Shown one piece after another: positions 1 to 9,849 of a stretch of 64,000 bases of DNA (position 1 is the stretch's first letter; each line of letters opens with the position of its first letter). Origin of the DNA: Nyssa sinensis (Eukaryota > Streptophyta > Magnoliopsida > Cornales > Nyssaceae); the NCBI GenBank assembly GCA_008638375.1, contig CM018048.1, positions 51,975,847 through 52,039,846 on the forward strand, in the 5' to 3' direction. Position numbers and translations under genes: made by a program. The notes below the pieces were generated by a model, which worked only from the letters and a program-made list of their open reading frames with translations, had not been told where the DNA came from and ran no database searches.

Positions 1-770
1 GAATTGTTCGTAAGAGAGATCTTTATATGCTGTCGGAGTTTTTCCACTCGTCCGGAGATGATGGATGATTCCTTGCTTGAGTTAGGAATAATTAAACTGT
101 GGCTGAGAGTTAAACTTCCCTTATTTTCAGTCTCCAAGGGAGGATTGAAGGAGGCTCAAGTCTTTTTGTTTCCTCTGGTATCTAGTCGAAATTTCTCCGA
201 TTGGTGGTGGCCCTTCCCTGATTCAACCGAGGCCTAGAACGTTGGTGATGAAGATGAAGGCGAGTTGCCTCCTCTTCCTCGCGCCTTGTCAGAGACCCTC
301 GCTCCAAGTGGCTGGGGTGAAACAGACGGTGTGAAGAAGAAGATTGAAGGTGGGTTGCCTCCTCCCTCTTGTAACTTGGCAGTGACAACTGCTCTGAGGG
401 AGATGAATGGGGGCCGCCTCCTCCCCTTTGTGACTTGGCAGGAACCCTTGCTTCAATTGGCTGGGGCGTTATGCCGATTACAAAGGTGGAGAATGAAAAG
501 TCTCCTAAGGCCCAGAGCCCTCATCATCCGTTGGTCATGGGACCAGTGATAGTGATGATGAAATGGCCTGGGCACTTCTTGATGCAGACTGGGGTTCAGG
601 GCCCCTTCCTTTTAAACGAAGCCGGTGGCGGCGGTAATGGAAGTTGTGGTTCCTGTGCCCCTTTATGATTCCAAGAGAAGAGTCATTATGTTGCCAAGCA
701 TAGCTTCTGTAATAGCTTCTGTAGTGGTGTCTTTGTACTGATGTAAATCTTCTGAATTATCAATAAAATT
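1..770 (+). pseudogene. Probable 3' end of the Tat-clade antisense ORF
   Basis: The plus strand between integrase and the missing left LTR has coding character. A frame from the window edge ends at 237 with a tryptophan-rich tail (DWWWPFPDS). A second open stretch ends at 637 (ALLDADWGSGPLPFKRS). Between them lie three imperfect copies of a block reading about ELPPLP / GLPPPS / RLLPF, at about 262-315, 351-400 and 411-470, no longer in one frame. A T-rich tract ending in CAG at about 133-140 looks like a splice acceptor, and AATAAA occurs at 762-767. Tat-clade elements are known to carry an antisense ORF here, often with a plant-mobile-domain protein. I did not recognise the domain itself, so the assignment rests mainly on position and orientation. 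Confidence 0.4.
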
Positions 771-1144
771 AGATTTCTTCTTCTCAGATCTGATGTTTTC
801 TGTGAATGTGCTCTTTTGTAGCTTAAACACTTTCTTGTGCATTTCTGATTGTTCTGAGAATAAATCAAAGAACTTAGAGAAATGCCTGAATCGAAGTACT
901 TTACCCCTGGTCGGAACCATAGTACTTGTTTGTTTGACAGATAAGCCAAATAATATAAGTATCAGATTTAAGGTGTTCCGATCTAAGACACTTTAGTTTG
1001 TAGATGCCCAGAACTTCTGTCTGTGGATGGGCTGAATCATAGAATCTGTAGATTGAAGACGGACCATGCTCGGAAGGCCTATCTATAAGAGTAATCCAGG
1101 CTCTGTAGGCCTGCGTATCTAGAGAATGAACCAAGTATTTAAGA
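771..1144. other. Retrotransposon 3' region, non-coding
   Basis: This AT-rich stretch lies between the antisense-ORF end and the hairpin array. No gene is supported. From about 1050 it contains diverged units of the neighbouring array: a CAGGC/GCCTG stem near 1099-1115, and blocks starting GGACC and GAACC. The array therefore decays leftward instead of ending sharply. Confidence 0.6.
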
Positions 1145-1945
1145 TCTGTATATCATGGACCAGGCTCTGAAGGCCTGTGCATTAATAGATGGACCGAGTG
1201 AAAACTCGTACATTATGGACCAGGCCCTGGAGGCCCGTGCATTAATAGATGGACCAAGTCATAAGACTTGTGCATTAATAGATGGACCGAGTGAGAACTC
1301 GTACATTATGGACCAGGCCCTGGAGGCTTGTGCATTAATAGATGGACCAAGTCATGAGACTTGTGCATTAATAGATGGACCGAGTGAAAACTCGTACATT
1401 ATGGACCAGGCTCTGGAGGCTTGTGCATTAATAAATGGACCAAGTAAAAACTCGTACATTATGGACCAGGCTCTGGAGGCCTATGCATTAATAAATGGAC
1501 CGAGTAAAAACTCGTACATTATGGACCAGGCTCTGGGGGCCTGTGCATTAACAGATGGACCAAGTCATAAGACTTGTGCATTAACAGATGGACCGAGTGA
1601 AAACTCGTACATTATGGACCAGGCTCTGGAGGCCTGTGCATTAATAGATGGACCGAGTGAAAACTCGTACATTATGGACCAGGCTCTGGAAGCCTGTGCA
1701 TTAATAGATGGACCGAGTAAAAACTCGTACATTATGGACCAGGCTCTAGAGGCCTGTGCATTAACAGATGGACCAAGTCATAAGACTTGTGCATTAATAG
1801 ATAGACCGAGTGAAAACTCGTACATTATGGACCAGGCTCTGGAGGCCTGTGCATTAATAGATGGACCGAGTGAAAACTCGTACATTATGGACCAGGCTCT
1901 GGAGGCCTGTGCATTAATAGATGGACTGTTTATGGAAGTAAAAAG
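1145..1945. repeat. Tandem hairpin array in the retrotransposon 3' region
   Basis: About 25 short units follow one another, each starting ATGGACC and ending GTRCATT with or without AATAG. There are three unit types: A (26 bp, stem CGAGT/ACTCG), B (34 bp, stem CAGGC/GCCTG) and C (33 bp, stem CAAGTC/GACTTG). A plus B gives the dominant 60-bp period, and C is inserted in some repeats. The array starts about 7 bases past the integrase stop in the element's sense direction. Unit lengths sum to multiples of three, which leaves a long stop-free frame with no coding meaning. Tat-lineage 3' regions are known to hold hypervariable tandem repeats. Confidence 0.9.
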
Positions 1946-1951
1946 AAATCT

Positions 1952-3166
1952 TCATTGATAATACTTCCGCAAGTGTTCTACGTTCCATGGCCTAGGAACA
2001 GGTTTCCCAGTCATGTCTTCAAGCCAGTAAGTGGTAGGTCGAACGACCTTTGTTACTTTGTAGGGGTCTTCCCAGTTTGGTGACAACTTTCCCATGGTGG
2101 GATCCTTGGTGTTTTGAAAGACTCTTCTTAAGACGAAGTCTCCAACTTGAAAGTTGACTGTCTTGAGTCCTACCTTGGATTTGTCGACCATTCTCTGCTG
2201 ATAAGCTTCCATCCTGATGCTAGCTTGATCCCTTCTCTCTTCGAGCAAATCCAAATTTTCCATCAGCTGCTGATCATTGGATTCTTGCTCGAAGGCCTCA
2301 GTCCTCAGAGTTGGCATACCGATCTCAACCGGAATTATTGCTTCTGTTCCATAGGCTAGTGAGAAGAGAGTTTCGGAGGTGGGAGTTCTTCTGGTTGTTC
2401 TGTAGGCCCAAAGGACTCCAGGAAGTTCTTCTGCCCATTTTCCTTTGGCCTGTTCCAACCTCTTTTTTAACCCGTCAAGGATTTTTCGGTTGGTGACCTC
2501 TGCTTGCCCGTTTGCTTGCGGATGGCCTGAAGAGGCAAAGTGCTGCCTGATGTTGAGATTTTCGCAGAATGCCTTGAAGCCTTTACCAGTGAATTGAGTC
2601 CCATTGTCCGAAATAATTACACGTGGTACGCCAAACCTGCAGACAATGTTCTTCCAGGTGAAGCTTTCGACTTCCTTTTCTGTAATATGCGTTAAAGGCT
2701 CGGCTTCGGCCCATTTAGAGAAGTAGTCGATGGCCACCAAGAGGTACTTCCTGTTTGGAGGTGCTCGTGGTAACGGGCCCACAATGTCCATTCCCCATTG
2801 AGCAAAGGGCCAAGGACTAGGAATCGGGATAAGCTCGTGCTGAGGCTGATGTTGGTACGGGGCAAATCTTTGGCACTTGTCGCACTTCCGAACATATTCT
2901 TTAGCCTGCTTCAACATGCAGGGCCAGTAGTAGCCCTGTGATAGAGCTCGGTGGGCAATAGTTCTGCCCCCATTATGATTCCCGCAGATTCCCTCATGTA
3001 TTTCAGCCAGGACATACTGTGATTCGTCTGGGGCTAAGCATTTTAGCAGAGGTTGAGAATACGACCTTCTGTAAAGCTTATTGTTCAGGATCAGGTACCG
3101 AGCCGCTCTGATTCGGATTCTCCTGGCTTTGTTTTTGTCTTCTGGGAGGAGATCGGACCTTAGATA
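1952..3166 (-). pseudogene. Integrase domain of gag-pol
   Basis: Integrase inserts element cDNA into host DNA. The frame stays open from just after the TAG at 3167 to the stop at 1952. An HHCC zinc finger comes first (HEGICGNHN ... CDKCQRF, about 3005-2870). The catalytic core follows, with the DDE residues visible in WGMDIVGPL, ISDNGTQF and GQAEVTNR, and then a C-terminal chromodomain-free tail ending RPWNVEHLRKYYQ. The reading frame is the same as that of the RNase H, RT and protease segments, so all were once one polyprotein. The domain itself looks whole; the damage is the upstream stop. Confidence 0.9.
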
Positions 3167-4282
3167 CTAGAGGATCGGGGTCATCCAGTTCTGGGGCTGT
3201 TCATCAATTTGAGCGACTTGTGCTTCCTCGATGTTGGATCCTGGCTGAAAAGAGATTTTAACTGTGGAGTCTGCTTCAGATTTGAGGCGGGAGGCCATGT
3301 TAGCCAGAGCATCTGCTCTGCAATTCTGGCTCCTCTCAAGTTTCTGGATGGTAAACGTCTGGAAGGAATTCTTCAAGTGGCTCACCAATTCGGAATACCG
3401 AAGCATCCTGTCATCTTTGATGGCAAATTCTCCCAAGACCTGGCTTACTACCAGTTGGGAGTCAGAGAAGACATCGAGGTTCTGAGCCTCGCATTCCAAG
3501 GCAAGTTTCATCCCTAAGATTAGGGCTTCATATTCGGCTCCATTATTAGAAGCTCTGAATCCCAGGCTGACTGCTTTTTCTGATGTGAGCCCATCAGGGG
3601 ACTGTAGCACCAGGCCTACCCCTGATCCTTGATCGGTTGACGATCCATCAATGTACAGCAGCCAGGTTCCTGAAGTCTCGGTGACTTGTGCTTTGTTCTG
3701 AAGTGCCGGGGTGAACTCGGCTACGAAGTCAGCTAAGGCCTGCCCTTTGATGGAGTTCCGGGGTACATATGCTATGTCGAACTCCCCTAGCTCCACAGAC
3801 CACTTTACCAATCTTTTCAATACTTCAGGTTTCCTCAATATTGACTTCAGGGGATAGGCAGTTGGGATCTCGATTGGATGGGCCTGGAAATAAGGTCGAA
3901 GCTTCCGAGCTGATATAACCAAGGCATAGGCCAGCTTCTCTATTTTTGGGTATCTTTTCTCCGTGTCAAGTAGCGCCCTACTGACGTAGAATATAGGCCT
4001 CTGTACTCCTCTGTCCTGTCTAATCAGTGCGGAGCTGACCGCGTTCTCGGAGACTGCAAGGTACAGGAGCAGCTTTTCTCCTTGTACTGGTTTTGACAGG
4101 AGCTCTGGAGAGGCTAGATACTCCTTTAGTTCTTGAAAGGACTGCTTGCATTCTTCTGTCCATTGCAAAGTCTTGCTGCCCTTCAGAGCTTTGAAGAAAG
4201 GTAGGCAACGATCGGTGGACTTGGATATAAATCGGCTTAGTGCGGCAATTCTGCCGTTCAGTGCCTGAATCTCCTTTCTGGT
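3167..4282 (-). pseudogene. Tandem RNase H domains (Ty3-type plus archaeal-type)
   Basis: This segment follows RT in the same frame and is bounded by the TAA at 4283 and the TAG at 3167. The first half is the Ty3-type RNase H: LLLYLAVSENAVSSALI, then FYVSRALLDTEKRYP. The second half is an extra RNase H of the archaeal/plant type: LYIDGSS, GVGLVLQSPDG, NNGAEYEALILG and FSDSQLV carry the acidic catalytic residues. Possession of this second RNase H is a known hallmark of the Tat clade and is the best lineage evidence in the window. RNase H removes the RNA strand during reverse transcription. Confidence 0.88.
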
Positions 4283-5293
4283 TTATGGTGACTTCAGCCC
4301 AATCAGGGCTTGGATCTGAGTGGGATCTGCTTCGATACCTCTTTGAGAGACGATGTATCCCAAGAATTTTCCCTTTGTAACTCCGAAGGTACATTTCGAG
4401 GGGTTGAGCTTCATCCTGTGTTGTCTGAGGATATCGAAGGTCTGGGCCAGGTGCTGGAGGTGACTGCCTTTCTGAAGGCTTTTTACCAACATGTCGTCGA
4501 TGTAAACCTCCATAGTGCTACCGAGTAGTGGGCCAAACATCTTGTTCACCAACCGCTGATAAGTGGCTCCAGCATTCTTTAAACCGAAAGGCATCACTCT
4601 GTAGCAGTAGAGTCCTCTTTCGGTTATGAAGGCAGTCTTCTCTTGATCTGGAGGGTACATCTGGATCTGGTTGTATCCAGAGTATGCATCTATGAAACTC
4701 ATAAGTTCATGCCCTGCAGTGGCGTCAACCAGTTGGTCTATTCTCGGCAGTGGAAAGCTGTCTTTGGGGCATGCTTTGTTGAGGTCTGTATAGTCAACAC
4801 AGACTCTCCACTTGCCGTTCTTCTTCTTAACAAGCACGGTGTTGGCCAGCCACTCGGGATAGAAAACTTCCCGTATTATCCTGGCGTCCAGCAGCCTCTG
4901 GACTTCTTCGTTTATAATCCGATGCCGATCAGGAGAAATCGGCCTTCTCTTCTGTCTTACTGGGGGATGATCCGGATCTACCATCAGTTTGTGAGTTATT
5001 AGATTAGAATCTATTCCCTCCATGTCCCTGGTCTCCCAAGCAAAGATAGAGAGGTTGTTTTTCAGAAACCTGACTATCTTTTCCTGCTCGGTGTGTGTAA
5101 GGTCTGGGCCGATGTCTAAGTAATGCCCCTCTGCTTCTGAACTGACCAGTATTTTAATGGGCTCGCCAATAGGTTTGGCTCGGCTGTCACGTCCCCTTGG
5201 ACTCAGGGGTTCTTCAACGCTGAATGGGCAATCTTCCACCTCGGGAGTGTGAGTGAAGACCGGATCTGCACAGTCCCGAGTGTACTGTAATTG
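4283..5293 (-). pseudogene. Reverse transcriptase domain of gag-pol
   Basis: RT copies element RNA into cDNA. Recognisable blocks in order are LVKKKNGKWRVCVDYTDLN, CPKDSFPLPRIDQLVD, MSFIDAYSGYNQI, FGLKNAGATYQRLV and the active site VYIDDMLVKS, with isoleucine where Ty3 elements often have valine. The frame matches the protease upstream (separated by TAG at 5294) and the RNase H downstream (separated by TAA at 4283). The RT core lacks visible internal damage, so the copy may not be very old. Confidence 0.92.
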
Positions 5294-5935
5294 CTATTTC
5301 GGCGCTTTCTCCTTGAGGGCAATAGTATGACACTCTCGGGAGGTTGGCTGACATCCTCGGACCGAGTGTACGCTCTGGTTGTGGACGTACTTCAGACACT
5401 GATGAAGGGTCGAAGTGACTGCCCCTATCTGATGTAACCAGGGTCTCCCAATTATGACGTTGTAGGGAGACTTCATGTTTAGCACCATGTATTCCGTGAT
5501 GGTGGTCTTCTGCCCTTCACCTTCTCCTAGAGTGGTAGGAAGGTCAACTCTCCCCAGTGGGGTGCTGAGGTTGCCATCAAAAGCTGCCATTACGGCAGTG
5601 GTGGGCTTGACGTTGTCCTGGTCTATGCCCATCTGTTTAAGCGGTTCATCGAACAGAATGTTGACTGAGCTGCCAGTGTCGACCAGGACTCTTCTGGTCT
5701 CGAAGTTGGCGATTCTGAGGGTAATAACGAGGGCATCACTGTGAGGGCAGTGTACCCCTGTTAGATCTTGCTCGGTGAACTGGATCTCCGGTCCTGGCTT
5801 GAGCCTTTTTTCGACGTTGGAGATCTGCAGGACGTTCGGGGCGGTTCTGGCCTCCCGAGCATATCTCTTTCTTGCCCTGTTGGACATTCCTGTAACAGGG
5901 GAGTCAGCATGGAGGACGTAGATGACGTGATTGTT
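5294..5935 (-). pseudogene. Aspartic protease domain of gag-pol
   Basis: The retroviral-type protease that cleaves the polyprotein is marked by LVDTGSSVNILF (active-site DTGSS) and later NVIIGRPWLH, the second conserved block. It is preceded by NRARKRYAREA, a linker typical of Tat elements. A TAG at 5936-5938 lies upstream in the same frame and a TAG at 5294-5296 ends it. The gag frame overlaps but is offset, because gag has suffered a one-base loss upstream. The overlap is therefore damage and not a natural frameshift site. Confidence 0.88.
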
Positions 5936-7656
5936 CTACCTCTGAGGCTCGTTTCGTCCTTCCCTCTGCTCCTGCCTCTGTTCGGGCCTCTGATCTGGCC
6001 GCTGCTGAGGCTTGTCCTCTTGGGGGTTCTGTCGTCCGTCCTGCTTGACGAACTCCCGAAGACGTCCTTCTTTATGAGCTGCTCTATCTCATATCGGAGG
6101 GTCCTGCAAGAGTTAGTTGTATGTCCATGATCTTTATGGAAATTACAATACTTACTTTGGTCCCGCAAGCTGGGATCTCCTTTGATTGGCTCCGGCCACC
6201 TTAGGTTCTCCCGATCTCTGATCTGCCGGAGTACCTGGTTCGGAGTGGTGTTTAGGGGAGTGAAGTTGGTGAACTCCCTTGGTGCGGAGTTGTACACAGC
6301 TCGGGGAGCCGTTCTCTTCTCTGGGCTCCTGGCCCTCTTTTTGTTGGAGTCTCTTCTGTGATCCTCCTTCTTGTGATCCTCCCGCTTCGGATTATCCCTC
6401 TGGGTCTGATCCTTGCCCTTCTGGGCTGAGCGGTTGGCCTCTTCCAGGTTGATATATTTTCTGGCCCGATCCATTAGTGCCGCCATATCGGCTGGAGGGC
6501 TCTTTGTCAAGGAATCCCTTAACCCACCTTGGGCAAGCCCGGCTGTAAGGGCTGCTACAAGGAATTTCGGGCTGCAATCCGTGATCTCAGTGAGTTCGGT
6601 GTTGAAGCGTGCAATGTAGGCTCGGAGGGATTCCTCCCTGGTCTGCTTCACATTCAGCAGGAATTCTGGCCCCCTTCTGAGCCTCCTACTGGTCATAAAC
6701 CTGTCCAAGAACAGCCTACCGAGCTCGTAGAAGCTGGTAACGGAGTTCGGAGGGAGGTTGTGGAACCATTTCAGAGCAGTTCCCTTTAAGCTGGTGATGA
6801 ACGTCTGGCACATGAAAGCATCCGAAGCTCCGTGAAGGGCCATCGTATGCTGATAATGAGAAAGGTGATCTCCTGGATCTCCAGATCCATCATAGAGAGT
6901 GAACTTGGGTACCATGAACTTTCTGGGCCTCTCTTCTGACATGATAGCGTGAGTGAACGGAGTGGCCAGTCTTCCGAGTAGCCTGGCTAGTTCATCTTGT
7001 TCTGGAGGGTTCTGAGGTCCTCTCATAGTGACTGTCCGGTCTATTGATTCGGCAATTTCCTCTACCCTCCGCGGGTCTTTGACTCTGACATTTTGTGAAC
7101 CCTATCTGACAGCCTCGGCTTCAGGGTAATAGGGTTGATTACGCCCTTCGGACGGAGGAGGAATCCGAACCGGAGGGACTGGTGCTGTATGATAAGGTTC
7201 CTGCGGTGCCGGCGGTGCTTCCGAAACCCTAGGGGTTGGGGCTCGAGTAGTGCTTCGGTAATGCACGTCGGGAACGAAAGCGGATGTTCCCCAGCCAGGA
7301 ACTGTTGATGGTTGTGGATCTCGACCAGCGCGAGCAACGCCTGAGGGGTGCCCAGGCAGGTTAGTTGGAGCCTGCACATGAGGTTCGGCGTTCTCAGTAG
7401 CAACAGGAGGTTGCGTTCCTGCAGCGAAGTTGACCGGCGGGTTAGGAGAACCCATCGCTTGGTTCTGTGTAAGCGTCGCCAGAGTTCTAGTGATGGTAAG
7501 CAGCTGTTCCTGCACTAGTTCATTGTGTCGTTTTATGGCTTCGATCTCTTGTCGCATAGGATTGGCCGCTGGCCCCTTTGTGCGGGGAGCAGGCGGCTGA
7601 CATTGAGTGTTTTTCGCATTCTGAGCATTCTGTCGTGGTCGGAGATTTGGTGCCAT
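5761..7656 (-). pseudogene. Gag (capsid/nucleocapsid) of the Ty3/gypsy element
   Basis: The methionine at 7656 begins MAPNLRPRQNAQ, about 60 bases past the primer-binding site. A proline-rich N-terminal region follows, then a TAG at 7102-7104 interrupts. The capsid core follows (YDGSGDPGDHLSHYQ, KGTALKWFHNLPPNSV, RRGPEFLLNVKQ, ESLRAYIARFNTE), then a basic stretch and a zinc-knuckle-like CNFHKDHGHTTNSC. At about 6060, after EQLIKK, the reading jumps frame. The protease-frame reading continues sensibly from there, so a single base was probably lost. Gag packages the element RNA into particles. Confidence 0.88.
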
Positions 7657-7717
7657 GGTTTTCCGGTGGGGAAAAAGATGAGTCTTATGAGTAGAGCACT
7701 TTGGAGATTAGTCATTT

Positions 7718-7733
7718 CCCACAGACGGCGCCA
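7718..7733 (-). other. Primer-binding site
   Basis: Read on the minus strand, TGGCGCCGTCTGTGGG lies three bases inside the right LTR. Its first seven bases complement a tRNA 3' end finishing GGCGCCA. The tRNA identity cannot be settled from memory, though tRNA-Asp is plausible. Confidence 0.75.
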
Positions 7734-7736
7734 AAC

Positions 7737-8368
7737 TGATGCTGCACTTTTTGACTCGCAACACGTGAGGGCTCCGTGACCTGTAGAACACTCAGAAAGA
7801 TGATCAGAGGACCACCGGATTGGCTCCGGCGGTAGCCGCTCCGATGCTTAAGTAAGGGAATTGAAAGACTATATTGAAAGCCAAAGAATGAGCATGAAAG
7901 TAAAAGCGTACCTCTAGGGTTTAATATATAAGCCGTGGCTTTCCTAAGTTAATTAGGATTCGATGCCATGAATATAGGGATATGATCATCGGAGATTGTA
8001 GTTATCTTCTGTATCCTTGAGTCGTAGATGGAGATAATAATAAATAGTAGTTTTCGCATTGAAGACCGTTTCCTTATTCCCCGCTTGACAGTTGTTAAGG
8101 AAATCATAAGATTTGATCCATATGAAGTGTTGAATAAATATTGTCCAGAACGGAAGGTCTGGAAGATGTATATATGAGAATGTCTTTACGGCTTCGTCTG
8201 CACTGTATGACCGAGTTTATCGGCTCTGAATACATATAAATAAGAATGCCCTGAAGGCTTATGGCTGCTCTGTATGATAGAAATTGTCAGCTCTGTATGA
8301 TCGAGATTTGTTAATTCAGTGGGCACACGTGTCTCAAAGTGATTGGTGTGTCTGTTTGTGGTATATCA
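7737..8368 (-). repeat. Right (5') LTR of the Ty3/gypsy element
   Basis: The LTR begins TGATGCTGCAC beside the primer-binding site and ends TATATCA, giving TGAT/ATCA ends over 632 bp. The outer boundary is set by the host segment after 8369, which matches the paralogous host segment from about 25499. On the minus strand CTTATATATTA (7922-7932) is a good TATA box, placing the transcript start near 7890. Positions 8140-8320 contain weak hairpins resembling those in the internal array. No partner LTR is in the window, so percent identity and age cannot be given. Confidence 0.8.
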
Positions 8369-8710
8369 TAAACAAAAATGTAATATAAGTTATGCAGTAA
8401 AATAACTTAATTGTAAAAAATCATAAATTCCAATAAACTTATACAGTAATAAATAAATTAAAATAAACGAAAGCTAGCACCTAGTTGCTTACTTTACAAA
8501 TAGTGAAACAATAATGCTATCCTATAAAGATAGCATTATTGATAGTGAAATTCCAATATAGATGGGTCCAGGCCGGGCCAGGCCTAGGTAGCGCATGTGC
8601 TTAGTGTAGCTCCTTGTGTTGACTTGCTCTAAGTTGTCTTCAAGTCAAGCCAAAACGTTCCATCATCTTCTACACATTTCCAACAAAATTAGCCACGTAA
8701 TGACTTCTAA
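8369..8710. promoter_or_regulatory. Upstream region of the first thaumatin-like pseudogene
   Basis: This block is closely matched by 25499-25799, upstream of the fifth thaumatin-like copy. It includes a W-box core TTGACT at 8619-8624. A 33-bp palindrome has inserted at 8509-8541 and a 1-kb element at 8711. No gene is present. Confidence 0.7.
8509..8541. mobile_element. 33-bp palindromic micro-insertion
   Basis: Arms CAATAATGCTATC and GATAGCATTATTG (13 bp, perfect) flank a 7-base loop. The element sits between perfect 9-bp direct repeats ATAGTGAAA (8500-8508 and 8542-8550). The paralogous site near 25628 has a single AGAGTGAAA and no palindrome. A 9-bp target duplication is typical of Mutator-like elements. 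Confidence 0.75.
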
Positions 8711-9734
8711 CAAGGTTTTCAAAACCGGATCGGACCGGACAATTCGACCGGTTGAACCATCGACCGGTCCAAGAAATGGTCCGGTCGAACCCTAGAAACT
8801 ATTTCAACCTCAAAACCGGGCTTAAAAGGCAAAACCGTCCGAACCGGGCGGTTCAACCGGTGAACTGGTCGACCCGTCACTGGGTCACCGGTTCAGACCG
8901 GTTCGCCTCTACCTATATATATAAAAAAAATAAAACCCTACGTAATGAGGTAAGAAGCCCTCATTTCTCATTCTCAGATCTGAGATTTTCCCTTTCCCAT
9001 TTTCCCTACGTTATCAAGGTAACTCGGCAACGGCGACGGCGACGCAAGGGAGGATTGAGCCATTGAGGCACTGGTGCGTCGGGGATGGAGATGGAGGTGC
9101 TGGTGGTATGGTCGGTGGTTGGTGGTGATACGGTCGAGCAGATGAGAGAGAGAGATAGGTGTGGTCGGATGAGGGGCACGGTTGTGGTCGACGGTGCTGG
9201 TAGAGGGTTAGGGGTCAGCGTTGGCTGGTGGAGTTATGGACGAGATGAGGGTAGGGGTTCGGGTGATGATGGTGGCGGTGCGATGGAACGGTGGAAGCGA
9301 CAGGCGGTGGTGATTGTGGGAGAGGATGGTTACGGTGGAGGTGCGGTGGCTGTGGGTTCGGCTAGGGTCGTGGTGAAGGCGTGGGGGTTATGGACTGTGG
9401 TGATGGTGCGGTTGGGGTTCTGTTGGTTAGGAAGATGATAGTCGGCGATGGTGGTGAAGGTGCGGTGGTGATGGTTATGGACTGTGGTTTTATTTTTTTT
9501 CTTGAAGTTTTGTATATTAAAAAAATTCATATTTTGTAAAAAAATTTTATATAATTTTTAGTAATTTTTGTATAATTTTTTAAATTTAAAATATTAATAA
9601 CATATATTATTAAATTTATTAATTACATAATTATGACATCACAGTTTGATTCCGGTTGACCCGACGATTGAACCGGTAACCCGTAACCAGGATAATTTTT
9701 CGGTTCGATGAACGGTCCGGTTTTGAAAACATTG
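8711..9734. mobile_element. Non-autonomous DNA element with GTTTTCAAAACCGG ends
   Basis: The left end CAAGGTTTTCAAAACCGG and the inverted right end CAATGTTTTCAAAACCGG frame about 1,024 bp. The flanks carry CTTCTA on both sides (8704-8709 and 9735-9740), and the paralogue at about 25779-25789 shows the single uninterrupted CTTCTATAC. Both termini are rich in CCGGTT/AACCGG, and the middle is a GT/GG-rich low-complexity block (about 9060-9480). No transposase is seen. It lies about 115 bp upstream of the ATG at 9850, inside the proximal promoter. Confidence 0.8.
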
Positions 9735-9849
9735 CTTCTATACATCAATCCAAGGTCATCCGAACTCCAAACATTTTCAACCCAATCAGACTCAAACTCA
9801 TACCAACACAAAACCTCACCTCTCTCTCTCTCTGAAAATTCCCAAAAAC

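Larger units (their letters stand above)
1..8368 (-). mobile_element. Ty3/gypsy LTR retrotransposon, Tat/Retand-like, incomplete at window edge
   Basis: On the minus strand the order is right LTR (7737-8368), primer-binding site, gag, aspartic protease, RT, Ty3-type RNase H, a second archaeal-type RNase H, integrase, a tandem repeat array, and a plus-strand frame at the far left. The second RNase H, the long region after integrase and an antisense frame are known marks of the Tat clade (Retand, Grande and relatives). The other LTR is not in the window. Gag-pol is broken by stops at 7102, 5936, 5294, 4283 and 3167 and by a one-base frameshift near 6060, so the copy is dead. Host sequence resumes at about 8369, where it matches a second host copy beginning near 25499. 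Confidence 0.9.

Noticed and set aside
1145..1945. CRISPR array
   Set aside because: The short repeats have no unique spacers, the context is a plant retrotransposon, and no cas genes occur.
1155..1958. A 267-codon open frame on the plus strand over the tandem array
   Set aside because: It exists because the 60- and 33-bp repeat units are multiples of three; the sequence constraint is on hairpins, and the frame is opposite to the element's genes.
9085..9438. A 117-codon valine/glycine-rich frame
   Set aside because: It is GT/GG low-complexity sequence inside the 1-kb transposon at 8711-9734, without any protein-family feature.
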